This document shows, one piece after another, positions 20,456-36,574 of a DNA stretch of 64,000 bases. The translations under genes and the position numbers were made by a program. Numbering within the stretch: position 1 is the first letter of the stretch; every line of letters begins with the position of its first letter. Below the pieces are notes generated by a model. That model did no database searches. It was not told the DNA's origin and saw only the letters and a program-made list of their open reading frames with translations. Source of the DNA: Molanna angustata (lineage: Eukaryota > Arthropoda > Insecta > Trichoptera > Molannidae); assembly GCA_963576475.1 (NCBI GenBank), contig OY754964.1, positions 52,173,892-52,237,891 of the forward strand, in the 5' to 3' direction.

Positions 20456-22790
20456 AAAGATATGTATAAATTTAAGTCTAGAATCGCGGGCTCTTACACT
20501 TTACAGAATGAACTTCAATTAATTAACAAACGAGATATATTTAAAAAATATTGTTTAGAATGTATCGAGAAACATAAACGAGAAAAATATTCTCGCCATA
20601 AATTATTGTCAGTTGTGTGAAACAGCACAATTTGTATTTTCATCTAGAAACACAAAAACACGATGAAAAATGAGATGTGGAATCAGCGGCGATGTCTTAG
20701 AGAGGTAGAACTAGGCGAGGTCTGTGACCCTCGACTGTCAAACATCTCTGATGACAGTTGACATGGAAGATGGAAGATGGAGGTGCACGCAGCCAGCACA
20801 GACTCGACTTCTCAACTCCACTTGGCAGAGGTAAAACAGAGAGATATGTTAGATATGCTCAACAATTATCTCGCCAATTGTGATGGATTATATCTAATAC
20901 CGAGAATGATTAATGTTTCTATTGTTGAAGAGAAATACATCATTGTAGCAAGCCATACTTTGGAGAACACATACATACTTTCACGTTAATATTATTTTCT
21001 GGTTTTGATGAAAAAAATCCGTAAATTGCTCGAAATAGTTTTTTAGTCCACAGATCGATCACAGACTCGCCAATTCCAGGACCATACAAATTTATTATTT
21101 AAATACAGAATTATTACAAATTTATATTGTCAGAAAATAATGAAGGGCCTTCTAGTGTTACGCGGTAATCAATTTGCGTCCATGCCTCTGTTCCTACCAT
21201 AAAATCAAATAGTCTCAATGATGGTTCAATCAAAGAATCAATTGTATGTTCTGGGCGGTATTTATCTTATAACGGACATAATATTATGTCATGATGTGAA
21301 GCAGACGTCACTAAGTAGAGAAATGAAACTCTAGGTATGAGAGGAGAGCGTCACGGCGCCATCACTGCTTCTGTCATCTTGTTGACATGTGCCATACTTT
21401 CCATCAGCCACAGCCATCACGGAGACTGCTTCGGACATTATTTCATCCAAGAAAAATATTTTAATCGACGTTCCCGAGAATTCTCTTGGCGCAGTCTCTC
21501 TTCTATTGTTGTGTATTTATATTTTACGTTCATTCACTGTTAACACTTGGGATACCTATTTTTATCTTGCAACTAAATATTTCATTTCCGACGTTGTAGA
21601 CAAACATACTAACAATGTCTAGTACATCGTCGTCAATACTATGTACGAATCTTGACAAAAAGTACGGAATGTGATTTTGAACTCGACAGAGCAAGACAGG
21701 TATACTACGATTATTTCCTTAGCCTAATGGAGAATCTCAACCATAGCTTGGTGCCATTCATCATTTCCACTACGCTTTTACGAATTCTAAAAACCAAGAT
21801 ATCACTCTTATATTTTTATGTTGATATTTTTAATTGTAACTTAAAATTACATTAAAAATACAGTACTGCCTCAGAATAGACTCGTCTAATGAGGCAGTAA
21901 ATTTCCAAATAGGAAGACGATTATACAAAATATGTTAATTAAAAGTTTTTTTTAAATAGTTATCTTTTTGTATTTGATCCATTTCATTTTTCAATAAAAT
22001 AAAATAATGTTTTATCATATTATGCTAAATATAGGCTCAAAGTATCCATGTGGATGCTCATAACTAAAAAAATATTAGGCTTATTTATAAACATGAGTTT
22101 TTTTTTAAATGATACGTACATGATACGTATTTAATAAATCTAAACACTATTCTGATCCGATACGTTTTAACCCAATGTAACTTATTTTTTTTTTTTGAAA
22201 ATGAAATAAAACGTTATGCATTTTACGTAACACTATTCAAATACTCTAACTTGAATGACATACATTCTCATAGACAATTGTTTCAAAGTTTGCACTAAAT
22301 CCGCTTTCATTGCCCTATCCTGCGCCTTAATAGAGAACAGATTTTTGTATGGTATAAAATGTCTTCAGAAACACGAATTAAAATATTTACATTGATTTTT
22401 GTGAATATTTCACAGGTTGCAACTAATTACTTATCAATCTAAACTAAGTATACTTTATGCTTTATTTACAAACACGGGCCATGTCTTATTTATGCTATCA
22501 ATCGCATGCGTTTACATATACTATCAACTATACTAATACTATTTATCAACTATTTTCGAGAACCAAGTTCAGTTCCTCAGGATAACTTATGTAATAAATT
22601 ATTAATATTTACAGACTTTTGATTTATCTATAAGACCTAACACTGGAAGGAAACAAATTTTGACTGTATGGGGTAATGTAGACACCAATTTTAATGAAAC
22701 TTAACATACATAGGTATGCACACGCCATGTAAACAAACTCATAAGAAGAAAATTACGCAATAGAATGTATATATGATATACCCTGATAAC
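20456..22790. other. No recognised gene or repeat (2.3 kb)
   Basis: AT-rich with short open frames only. Two slightly longer ones (20777-20989, 70 codons; 21389-21622, 77 codons) have no recognisable domain, and no promoter, splice or poly(A) context supports them. A locally more GC-balanced patch runs from about 20690 to 20830. Confidence 0.5.
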
Positions 22791-22958
22791 AAGTTATGAG
22801 TCTGGTCAAACAGTGAAATTAAAACCCTTTTGACTACCCATATCATATGGAGTTCTATAATATCTTACGAAACTATAACTCCATACAATAATTATATCCA
22901 CGATATGGGTAAACATGGATGGTTTTGATTCCGCCTGTTGACCAGACTTTCCCCCCTG
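22791..22958. mobile_element. Foldback MITE, copy 4 (diverged)
   Basis: The right end (GTTGACCAGACTTTCCCCCC) and the centre (CATATGGAGTTCTATAATAT) are clear. The left tip is changed to CCCTGATAACAAGTTATGAG before TCTGGTCAAACAG. The hairpin is shorter than in the other copies. Confidence 0.75.
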
Positions 22959-23469
22959 AATACACAAAATTTCATATCAAAGTATTTTTATATTTAATTA
23001 ATCTATCTTAAATGTATAACATTCTGCTATTAATGAACTCGAAACCTCTGGAATAGAAATCTACTAATTTATTGACATAGGCACTTGCAATATCCATACA
23101 TATTAATAAAAGGTACTAAGATGACCTATTTTTTCACACCATGGAAATGTAAAAAAAAACAACTTCCTTAATTATACTCAATATTATTACCACTACTAAG
23201 TACATACTATGTAAATACATTAAAATATCGACTTTTCGAGGAGTTTAACATATTTCCATAATATCATCCAAACTATGGTTCGCGGAATACAATTTCACGA
23301 ATATAGATACAATTCACAGTTTTAGATCAACACAGTTTGGAAGCCCTTTAAAGTACACAGATGTTTGCGTTTCCTACATACATCTTAATATTAAATAAAA
23401 ATAAGAAAAAATTACAATATTTATTATGTTTTGTATTCAATTGTTACACATCTCACTAATTCATAACAA

Positions 23470-23540
23470 AATGAGTCCCTCCAGGAATAAAATCTGGAAA
23501 CTTTGGCTGTGAGGTCATAATATATATCTAACTAACTCTT
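23470..23540 (-). mobile_element. Degenerate SINE family A head, minus strand
   Basis: GAGTCCCTCCAGGAATAAAA, CTTTGGCTGTGAGG and ATATATCTAACTAACT correspond, with many changes, to the antisense B box, loop and A box of family A. No body is recognisable. Confidence 0.45.
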
Positions 23541-23694
23541 ACTCTCGAAACTAAAAATCAAGTTTCAAATAATTACGCTTAGAACTTACCTACCAAACAT
23601 ATATTAACATATTATATTATCTACCTACTACCGCCTTAATCTCCATTAAATGTGGGTTCTTAGCGAAAAATCGAAATTGAGATCGCCGTGAATT

Positions 23695-23762
23695 AAGTAG
23701 AGATAGCCCACCTGGTTGTCGCCAATCTTCGTAAAGGAGACGGCACGAGAAGAAGAAGAAAA
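23695..23762 (+). mobile_element. LINE 3'-end remnant, (GAA)n-tailed
   Basis: The reading AHLVVANLRKGDGTRRRR followed by a GAAGAAGAAGAA tail matches the usual last residues and tail of a (GAA)-tailed insect LINE. Only about 50 bp of the 3' end is present. The open minus-strand frame over it is incidental. Confidence 0.45.
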
Positions 23763-25559
23763 ATAAGATCTATCTGTTTGAACCACGAAGGACGACACAA
23801 TATAAGAAAAGGGATAGTAAAATAGGAAAATAGTTTAGACCGAGTGGTGACGATAGCAGCAGACGAGTATCCTGCAGGTAGCAGGCTCCCAAAATCGACC
23901 CAAACGACAGCTGGACTTTCATCTTCCAGTAGCTTGTTCCAATAGAACGAAATTATCCTGGCTGAAGTAATAGAAGATAATATAAACACATACACAGGGT
24001 TTACAATTTTTTTTTGCTGGTTTCGCGACTACTTTATATGGGTATTTACATATGGGTTTGTAAACTTTTATATATTATTTTCCAGAGTTCCCATATTTAT
24101 TCCACATAATATTTATATGGATGTGGCTTATATCAAACCGTTATTTAATAGTGACATCTGATACGACTCAAATTATTATAAAAACGTAAGCGTCTTATGA
24201 GAAAGTCTTATCCTAAGAAAATCAATATTTTCGTGAAATCCACTTTTGAGAAAGTTTCAGAAAGGTGTGAGATAAATAATGCAACAGGATGGAAATAGGT
24301 TTGAGGAGGAGGTACAAGTGGAAGTATGATGGTGCTTTCCTGACTCACAGCCTGTCATGGTAATGTCTCCCAACTGATGTCATTGCGGGGAACATTCTCA
24401 CACCAACCAACCCGTCTCTCTCCTCTCCTCATCCACCCCTCCCATCGAACCGTTCTCCTATAGTATGTTCAGTAGGTACCTACTTAATTTCATACCACAT
24501 ACTAAACATAAATGTGGTTGGTAATTTCAAATCAAATATCTTTTTGGTTGCTTCCAGCGTTAAATTCACGCAAATTCACTTCAAATGTTATGATTTAATC
24601 AACTGGCGACAGAGTTCAGAATGTTATCTGACTACGTTATTTGAAAAATATAAAATACGTAGCAGATTCTTCACAAATTTCCCTGAATTAATCTGTATAA
24701 TATTTAGTTTTCTTACGATATTGTGATATATAGCTCATTTGTTTAGGAATAATTTCTTTTACGCTTATTTTCCATATTGGTATGTACCTAAGTACTTAAA
24801 AAATAATTAATTGACGTTTGAAGACAATCCAATCAGTTTTGTAGGACTATGCACACTGAAAAATCGACCACAATAAACCGCTTTGTTGGCTTTATCCAGC
24901 TTCTTTAATAAACTGATAGCCTGTGACTTATAATATGTATGTAAAATGCCTCCCAACATATTCTTATAACTTTAATAACTTTATACCGACAGTTTTTTTT
25001 TAATGAAATTTGCGATTATATTGTGATTAAAACATTTTTTGTAGCTCCATTGCGTCTCAATTAAATGGGAATATTAAGACGCAAAAGGAGTAAGGTGTAA
25101 AGGCGCATAATCAGCTGTCAGTCAAAAAGTAAATACGTCATGAAGGGGTGGCACACGTAGTAGAATGCTGAATGGGAAAATCAAAACCTTCGAAACAAAA
25201 ACCAAAGGGAAGACTTTGAATGACAGACAGGGTTGAAGATGGGAAATAATAACTTCCAAAACAATTCTATCGTTCACTTGTCATAAAACTAGATATTATA
25301 CTATCAAATGCTTCAATTATTTATTCGAATGGAAAATAACTAAAAGGGAAAACTTATAATTGTATTAGGAATTATTCCTCTTTTTTTTATTATATTTTAT
25401 TATTTTTATGTAAGTTATATTTAATGCTGTGTTTGCATATTCATTCAATCGATTAAATTAAATTAAGTGCATATTATGTTTTTCCAATCGACTGTGAGGA
25501 CTATTGATATTGTGTATAACTTGTAATTCTCAATGGCTTTCGGCCGTATATTTGTATTA

Positions 25560-25712
25560 AAATAAAATAAATAATAATTAAACACGCACTAAATAGCAAG
25601 TTGTCACTTTCTGGATATTTGTGAAACAAAACATAATGAAATATAGTTTCTCCAACGGGACTCGAACCAGGGACTTTTGAATTATATTCATCACTGTGTT
25701 GGATTTCACATC
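25560..25712 (-). mobile_element. Degenerate SINE family A, minus strand
   Basis: AAACACGCACTAAATAGCAAG and TTGTCACTTTCTGGA match the inverted body, and CGGGACTCGAACCAGGGAC is the antisense B box. The head past the B box is heavily changed (ATTCATCACTGTG). An old copy. Confidence 0.6.
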
Positions 25713-26547
25713 ATTGGATAGTTGGATTTCCAGTTAATATACTTATGAACTGGATGATGATAGTTTCCGCTCTACATACATTAGGTAGGCACACAATCAA
25801 GATACTTTGTACTAATAACTAATTAACCACTACTTCAATAAACATCAGACAAAACAGACACAAAGCTCACATTAAACAGATCAATCAGGCCAAAATCCCC
25901 GCAAACAATTCCCGACACGTTTTAATATTTCAAAACCATAGAGAACAGTTGTATTGATATTAGTTATAGGCAGGTGCATATTTTATTGTGAAATAATTTT
26001 TAGGAATAAATCTCTTTTCTTTCTATATTGTTTTGTTTATAGTATTGTATGGTATTTTATAAAATGTTAACAAGTACATAATAATGATTGTAAAACATCT
26101 TTCAAATTTAGCCAACAGAATATTTCTATAAATAATTAAACATAATTAATGACCCTGGCTGGTATAGCTTCAACATTACTTCATTAGGTAATGTGTATAC
26201 AAAAGGCTCCTTAACTATATTCAGAAAATGCTTGACTTATTAAATAATAATAATGATTCTCAGAAATGGTCGGCTATACAATTTGAATGGTGCAATGACT
26301 CGGCAAAATATTAATTTGTCGGTACGAAATATCAACAAAAGAATGTCTGACTACACTTGAAATTTGCCAACTTGTGTTCTTAATAACGTGTAAGTATTCA
26401 TTTTATATTTTATTTGAATTCTACCAAATAAATTGCACCAAACATTCTTTTATACATTAAAATTAAACGTACAAAAATAATAATTTAATAAATAAGAATA
26501 AGATTGGTAAGTGTAAATTAATCCGCCCACATTAAATTTCATGCTAA

Positions 26548-26670
26548 ACCTATGTACTCTCTGCTGGAAACAAAATAATAAATTATACCAGTCTAATGTG
26601 ACTCCTGAAAAGGTTCCTGGACATACAGAATATGTGCACGGACCTGATCCTTTTCAGATTATTATATGTT
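26548..26670 (+). repeat. Dispersed repeat G, copy 1
   Basis: CTGCTGGAAACAAAATAATA, CTCCTGAAAAGGTTCCTGG and CACGGACCTGATCC recur, inverted, at 36350-36470. The open frame reads PEKVPGHTEYVHGPDPFQII here and nearly the same there, so the family may derive from a coding or LINE-tail sequence. I do not recognise the protein. Confidence 0.55.
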
Positions 26671-27193
26671 GTAAAGCAACAGTACAATCAATGACATTAT
26701 TTTTATACATCATTGGGTACAATGGCGAAATCTGAGCGGCGTTAATGTTTTGTCAAAAAGCCTTGTTCGTCTGTTTGGTATGCTGAAGTAAATAATTTTC
26801 GTAATTTTAAGTAATATAGGTTCATTAAGTCTGAAGGCCTTCGTATTGTCTGTTATGTCTTTAATTCGAGTTTGTAGTTATTAACGAATTTGTATTTCAT
26901 GTGTTGAATTCGTTTTATACTGTTGATATAAATATTAGATTGTGGATTCCAGATGACTGACGCATGTCAGATGACGCATGGGACCTGGCATAACACGAGA
27001 ATAAGAAGAAGAAATGTTTCACTTGAGTAAATGGTTTGCATACTCTCATCAGGAATCCCAACATTTTATGAACTTTTTAAGTGTGTCAATGTGCCAAGTC
27101 TCTACAACTGATTTCTTATCAATTATCTCCCTAATGATTGTGTTAGTGTATTGTATTACACCTTTTTCTAGAGAATGTAATACAGTGAAATTT

Positions 27194-27448
27194 TTATACA
27201 TTGAGTAAGAGCTCATTGGAGACACAATAAGACGTTAGTCTATCAAGGTCAAGTTGCAGATCCTCAGTGTCAGAAATTTCTTTAATATTTTTATATATTT
27301 TCATATCGTCAGCGTATAATATGTAAATGCTGTTCCTAAAGCATAACCCAATGTCATGTATATACAAAATATTCAATGAAATATGGCTTAAATGGGAACC
27401 CTGAGGTACACCTGATGACACCGTGTTGCAGGCGATAGATGACCACAA
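27194..27448 (-). pseudogene. LINE reverse transcriptase palm fragment with YADD
   Basis: The only clear catalytic RT fragment with an intact box in one frame. It reads SGVPQGSHLSHISLNILYI (RT block with GVPQGS), then NSIYILYADDMKIYKNI with the YADD active-site pair of Asp, then LQLDLDRLTSYCVSNELLLN, the usual helix and W/YC-x-N-x-L-LN block. Order and spacing fit jockey-like non-LTR RTs. It is about 85 residues; fingers, thumb and endonuclease are missing, so it cannot be active. The L-S in place of the usual LGP after GVPQGS also suggests decay. Confidence 0.85.
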
Positions 27449-27516
27449 TACTCAAATAATAAATTAAGAAAAAAGTGCTCGTGTAAATGCATACATATTC
27501 CTAAGATGCTTGGTGG

Positions 27517-27585
27517 CAGAGCCGTTAGCTCACTGGGTTAGTGATCCAGTGGTCGTGAGTTCGAATCCTGCAACGATCGATTTCG
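27517..27585 (+). mobile_element. tRNA-like SINE head of a third type
   Basis: An A-box-like GTTAGCTCACTGGGTTAGTG and a B-box-like GAGTTCGAATCCTG are spaced about as in a tRNA D-arm and T-arm. The flanks do not pair as an acceptor stem, and the following sequence shows no family A or B body. It may be the head of another SINE family or a decayed tRNA pseudogene. Confidence 0.5.
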
Positions 27586-27811
27586 TTCACCTAAAGCAAA
27601 AATCATGTACTTTTGTTGATTGAAAATACTATAAAGTTTACTTTACCACGGAAACAAATGTTTATATATTCGAAGGATCTGAAACTCATAAATATTACGC
27701 TATGTTTCTTCTTACACGACCTTGTAGTTCTTAATCCAAAAATTCAATAAATCCAGAATTTCCGATGATTTAAATCACGTATAACATGAAATTCATAATA
27801 CAATTATAAGT

Positions 27812-28335
27812 CTATATATGCTGGTTTGCCCAAGTATCAGCTGGATAGACTGCAAATGGTTTTCAACGCGGCTGCGAGGTTGATATATGGAGCTGACGAT
27901 GTCACATAACACCTCTTCTAAATGAACTGCACTGGTTGAAGTCTCCAGAACGAGTAGACTATAAGGTGTGCTCGATGGTGTTTAAGGCTCTGAACGACTT
28001 GGCTCCACACTACATACAAGAACTATGTCAAAAGAATGTCCTATCAGGAAGATAACTCTCATTGAGATCATCGGGATCACAGAGTACCAACTCTTTAAAA
28101 GAGTTGGATAGAGTCAATAAAGCGGCTTACTATGATCGCAGTTTCAATGTGAACGGGCCTTTTAAATGGAACAAATTGCCCCCTGATATACGTGGAGCTC
28201 AGAGCGTTGACACCTTCAGTAAATTACTTAAGACTGCTTTGTTTAGTAGAGCCAACAAATAAGCCACAGCGCCCTTGGAGTGATCTTGTATCACTAAACG
28301 GCGCTTTATAAATTCTAATTATTATTATTATTATT
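27812..28335 (+). pseudogene. CR1/L2-like LINE C-terminus with (ATT)n tail
   Basis: With one or two frame changes the strand encodes YAGLPKYQLDRLQMVFNAAA, RLIYGADD, ITPLLNELHWLKSPERVDYK, VFKALNDLAPHYIQELC, then after a stop SFNVNGPFKWNKLPPDIRGA and FSKLLKTALFSRANK. This is the characteristic tail of CR1/L2-group LINEs: AARL-x, ITPLL-x-LHWL, FKALN-x-APxY, W-x-LPxxIR, FKxxLKT-LF. It ends at a TAA followed by an (ATT)n microsatellite, the type of 3' end expected for that group. The frameshift near 27900 and the stop near 28054 mark it as dead. Different clade from the other LINE ends in the window. Confidence 0.8.
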
Positions 28336-29524
28336 AAGTCGGGTTTAATATATCATGTTTTCAGTTACTAGATTTAACGTTACATGCCCTCTTAATTGAA
28401 GACTCAAAATAATGGCAAAAACTCCGTGAAATCGGCCTATCAATCTATCTATCGTCTTTGGAGATGAAAACGACGAAATTATTCACTGGACTATGAATGA
28501 GGGTCGGCATTGTCGATGGACTTAAATTAATACTTAATTATGGGACTTCCGACGTCCTTTGGGAATTAAAGTCAAATCTTATATAATATCTATCTATTGC
28601 AAACTACGTATTCTGTTGAAGATAAAATTAACCCGACAGAACAAACAACTTCAGGTCTCCATAAAGATATTTTTATCCGCAAATAATGGAAATTTATAAA
28701 TAAAACACCGTCTCAATTGACAATTTTTTGGAAAACAACCAATGAAATACGAGATCATTGCTTTAATGTAACAAAACTTTGGAATCAAAAAACTTTGGAA
28801 ATAATCTAACGACCTTGTTTTTTTCCAATACATTTTACTACATAATATATTAAGTTACGAGCATTGACACCATTGGTATGTAAATCGTTACTATTTAATA
28901 AATAGTAAAATAGACTCTGTTGACTGACTTAATTTGATATCATTTTCCTGCCCATCACGTCATACCAGGAAATCCACTATCATTTGTGTTACCTATAAGT
29001 AAAACAAACTATTTACAGTGTGTAATTATTCATAGAACTTGCAACAATTATAAAGTGTTCTTTTAGAATGCATATCTCTCTAATGTCCTTAACTAAATTG
29101 AAATCTTCAATAATACAAAGAGTCCCTGAATGTTTCTAAAGCCTCTGGTGAGGTGTTTTCGCTAGCTCTCATGTTTCTCTTTCGATCCAATACCTAATAT
29201 CCTTCCCATTTCTTTCCCTATTTATATAGCATTAGAACTAGCATAGGTGTTATTCACCTTCATTTTTCATGTTTTCTTTTTTTTTCTTCTTTCTGTCCTC
29301 TTGTTTATGCTATACAACATGATTATTTCTGTAAACTTAATTGATCCACTAAATAGAGAATCTTACTGTTTTTGTAACACTCGATGACGACTGTATATTT
29401 ACAAAACAAAATTATAAGTAAATAACGAAATAATACTAGAGTCGCCTCTCTTCTACACAGAATTCCGTAAAAGGGACATATGCAACTTCAAATCAAACTT
29501 ATCGTATTAACTGGTAAAAATCTA

Positions 29525-29765
29525 GCGCTTTAATCATTCATTTGACACCAGCATGTTAGCTGATGTCGTCCCTCCATCTCATTGGCGGTCTCTCAACACC
29601 TCTGGTTGATATTCGCAGTCTCCAAGATAAGACTATCCTTGATCATCTGTCTTCGGTGTACAGATGGCGGTTCGGTTGGATGCGATCTGCACAAGATAGA
29701 GAGCTGTTGTAGATCTCAGGATAAGGTCTATGTCCATTACAATGTGAATAGGGGCTGACTAGAAG
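29525..29765. pseudogene. Two opposed LINE C-terminal relics
   Basis: On the minus strand 29560-29600 reads RGVERPPMRWRDDIS, the familiar RPPMRW-DD box near the end of LINE ORF2. On the plus strand 29680-29765 reads AQDRELL followed by a broken tail ending in GAAGAAGAG, like the last residues and tail of a (GAA)-tailed LINE. They appear to be two short relics back-to-back. Confidence 0.45.
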
Positions 29766-30384
29766 AAGAGTATTATGCATATTGTACATACATAATATTC
29801 AATAACATAATTTCCTATGTTTATTTATCAGGCGTAGGTACATATATAAAGAGGTATAATATAATATAATAACAAGCGGTGTAATTCGCGTAATTCTGCT
29901 TATGGCACATCAACCGTACTGGTATGTTTGTATAAATGTATGGATGACTTCACGAATAAGGTAGACTCTTAAAATATTGACAGCATTAAAGGAATGTATG
30001 GTATATATTATTTGTATATAAAATATTTATATTCGTGATGAAGTGAATAACAAGTAGGTAGGCTTCTCATAGATATGTAGGTATGTAGGTTCACTGACCC
30101 CATACAATATTACTTGGTGCTGGTGAATAAGGAAAAATATTTTCCTATTCCGAACATAACATATTAAATCACAAGGTTATATTAAAATATTACATGTAAT
30201 ATTACAGCATGATTCTGTTTATACTTGGATATCAAAATAAAGCGTCGATATGTTAAATTTATATGTTCAAAAAGTATACTAGTAAGATTTTCCAGCCATC
30301 AATAGAGTATAGAGAAGTATCCACCATATTAAATACCTACATCATATATTTTGATTTACGATCATTTAATTGCCATTTATTGTA

Positions 30385-30460
30385 AATGAGTCTGGCTTTC
30401 GGTTATCTCTGCCTACCTTTTAAATAGGAAATACGTGATGGTATGGTATGGTATCATATA
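30385..30460 (+). mobile_element. LINE 3'-end remnant with GGTAT tail
   Basis: GGCTTTCGGTTATCTCTGCC, TAC and CGTGATGGTATGGTATGGTA follow the 3' end pattern of the ATGT-tailed LINE (TCTCTCTGCCTACCCCGC, GCGTGATGGTATGT). The tail repeat is GGTAT rather than ATGT. Confidence 0.45.
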
Positions 30461-31183
30461 AATCTCATATATCTATTGTGATGCTGAGTTGCAGATTTCA
30501 ATGCCTAGTTCATAATGAACGATTCAAATTATTGTTTACCAACAAATAGGATGTATAAATTTTTATATATGTTTTTAAATCTAAATATAATTTAATATTA
30601 TTATTAATAAATATTCGTACAGCAGCGTCTCTTACCATAAAAATAATTTATTTCGAAAGTAAATTATTTGTACTAAGTTTTTTCATCAAATAAAATGATT
30701 ATGGTTCATATGTCGAAATATTTAAAAATATTTTAACCGAAAGATTTCAAATTATATAATATTATATCGAATACGTTACGAAATTGGCATAATACCTACA
30801 ACGCGATGGGATATTTACTAGTTGCATGTAACACATGAGATCCAACTGTCGATAGCGATAGTATGTATAGTTGAAGAATAAGTACGAAACTATAAACCCA
30901 TAAATACAAATTATTTAATATTTTAAAATATTTGGTTTTCTATACAACACATGTACCTAGGTATGTATGTCAAGATAGGATAGTATGGAGGTCAGTCCTT
31001 TGATCCTACCCAGAATATGAAAACAGCAGTATGGTATGTATGTATGTTTGGAGATTAGTATCAAACAATTAAGTCTTCTTAGATATTGTGTGTAGGCGAC
31101 TGCCATACAATTTGTATGAAACAATGTCGTCACTAAATTCAATTTTTATAAAAATTGTTAAAAAAAATAATGTTAATATTATT

Positions 31184-31910
<727 letters not shown>

Positions 31911-32195
31911 CTCACTTTGTATAGGAACTAATTTTATGCATTATTTAACAGATTATATTTAATCAACGTTTTCTTTTTTAAACTTGTGTGAATTTTATAT
32001 CTATCTTAAAAAAATAATAATACGTAACTATTAATTATATTAAAATTTCTTAAAATAAGTAAAAAAAACTCTAATTTTAACTTTTAACACATATAAATAT
32101 AATTTATAAACGCGTCAGTAGTCAAGTTATATTTAAAAGTAAAAAAAGTGTTTTACTTATTATAGGTGATTTAATATAATTGATAATTATTTATT

Positions 32196-32226
32196 ATTCA
32201 TGATATAATGGAATTATATCATGAAT
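32196..32226. repeat. Perfect 14 bp hairpin (copy at 34441-34471)
   Basis: ATTCATGATATAAT, loop GGA, ATTATATCATGAAT. It lies in the duplicated unit and hence occurs twice. No associated gene or promoter; it may be the core of an old foldback element. Confidence 0.7.
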
Positions 32227-33604
32227 AGACAGTCTGAAAATTAGTCAATACTTGATTATTAAAATACATAAATAGTTATATCGCTAGTTACCTCGCATTG
32301 TGGGACTGCATTGATGGTATGAATGAATATGTACCACAAATGAGGTAAATACAAAAAAAAAAGAAAAATAATCAGGTTAATCAATTTTTGGCGCTCTTGA
32401 GGTAAGATACTCTAAAAAACGGCGAATGCATTCAATTTTTATGATTATTATTTATGGATATTAAATTGATTTTACCAAAAAGTTCTAAATTTTAATAGAG
32501 AAAGTGATATTATTTTCTAAGATAAAATATTTTATTTTATTTTATGTAGCCCAACCAACTGAGGCCGACTATAAGGACAATTTTTATTTTTTTATCTTTT
32601 TTTACATAATATAAACAAATGTAATGCACACTGGCTTTATTGCCTTATTGGTTCTTTGTAGTAATTGTTATTAAAAAAATTACACGTAATTAAATCACCA
32701 TGAAGATGTGATTATCAAAACATTTTAGGTCAACAAAACAGATTGAGAATTACAGATCTATGTAAAAACAGTATGGAGAAAAATGTATAATTCAATGAAT
32801 AAACAGTTGAGTATCTTTGTACTAATCTGGTGGAATTTAATTGCATAAAATATGTATATTAGTTTAGTACAAACAGGTTCATCGACCTGTAACGTACTAA
32901 AGATAATATCATACAATCTCGTCTCCCTAAGGAGACTACATTTTATTTTAGACCCAGAGACTGAAAATGCTCATTGTGTGAAAAAATACACCAAATATGT
33001 CGTGGTTTGCTGCACATATCAATAATTAATTTTCTTAGTTATTATTTTTATATACACACAACCATTAAAAATAAATAAAACTGCCTTACCTACATAAGTG
33101 AGCGCCACTTTTGTGAACCCGCTTCAAGGTCGTAGAACAAAGGTATTCGTCTAAATACATACATTATGCCAAGTGTATTAAAATATTTTTATACAATTTC
33201 GTCTTTTACTTTTAAGAAATCAATTCAAAATTTTGAGTACAAAAGTTTTGTAGGCCTATAACTATCTATATATTCTGAAATTTTGAGATCTGTAAATTGA
33301 GCGGATCAAAAGTTATAAGAGGGGGGGGACACACAGACAAAAAACACACAGACACACAGACAAAAAACACCCAAAATGTTCTACTTCAAATTCTGAATTC
33401 ATCCATATATATAGAACATATATGCTACGAAGCCTCGAAGTTGGTGTTTTTGGCATGCAAAAAGTCTACTACACCATACAAAATGTTCCTTCATACGCGC
33501 GTCTTGGCTTTAAACTGTCTCTTCCTTCAAGAGAAGTACATTCTCTCGAAAGAATCGGCAGTTGGATTACAATAACCCTGAGAGTTTATAAAATATTTGG
33601 ACTC

Positions 33605-33792
33605 CTGGGGGGCAAGTCTGGTTCAATCGGCGATATCGAAACCCTCGTGATTACCCATATCATGGATATAATTATTATATGGAGTTCTACAATATCTTTA
33701 GATGTCATAGAACTCCATACGATAATTATATCCATGATATAGGTAATCTCTGGGGTTTTGATTTCGCCGGTCGAACCAGACTTGCCCCCCTG
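33605..33792. mobile_element. Foldback MITE, copy 5 (in duplication unit 1)
   Basis: The best-paired copy: GGGGGGCAAGTCTGGTTCAA on the left and its inverse ending CCAGACTTGCCCCCCTG on the right, with the ATGGAGTTCTACAATATC hairpin centre. It is intact, so it can serve as the family reference. Confidence 0.9.
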
Positions 33793-33919
33793 ATGAGACT
33801 ATGAAAACCATTCGCTCAAGTAAAATCACTCATTTACACAATTGATAAAAGTTCACAATATAATATTTATATTTACAGTTTAGAACTTATTCAACCCATA
33901 TTTATGAGATACACGAAGT

Positions 33920-36164
<2,245 letters not shown>

Positions 36165-36349
36165 ACAAATTTGGGAATAACTACCTGTACCTTTATGACA
36201 TAATAAGCTCCAATATTGACTGTACTGACCTTCTGAAAATCTTCTACATACCAAACACACAAACAAGGCACACCTCAATGTTATTTTTAGACGAAAAGAA
36301 AACGCTAACGTCGCTCAGAATTTGCCACTGTACCAATGCCTTACCACAA

Positions 36350-36470
36350 TAATTTGGATAGGATCAGGTCCGTGGACAAATTATGTATGTCCAGGACCCT
36401 TTTCAGGAGCCACATTATTAGAAAGGAATAATTTATTGTTTTGTTACCAGCAGGGTGTGCATGTAACATG
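36350..36470 (-). repeat. Dispersed repeat G, copy 2 (inverted)
   Basis: Reverse complement contains CTGCTGGTAACAAAACAATA, CTCCTGAAAAGGGTCCTGG and CCACGGACCTGATCC, in the order seen at 26548-26670. No terminal repeats or RNA polymerase III boxes are visible. Confidence 0.55.
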
Positions 36471-36574
36471 AAATCAAAGGTGGGCTAATTAAATGACAAT
36501 TACCTATTTTTATTGTAATGCAAAAAAATCTCTTTATCAGATTTTCTTTGAAATCATTACATTCCTGTCGGCAT

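Noticed and set aside
20777..20989. 70-codon ORF as a host gene
   Set aside because: No domain, splice or poly(A) context, and length expected by chance in this much sequence.
21337..21622. Overlapping 68- and 77-codon ORFs as a small membrane protein
   Set aside because: A hydrophobic stretch exists (LLLLCIYILRSF) but two overlapping frames and no context make chance the simpler reading.
24240..24480. Coding exon in a C-rich stretch (CCTCCCATCGAACCG)
   Set aside because: Stops in all frames within a short distance and no recognisable protein.
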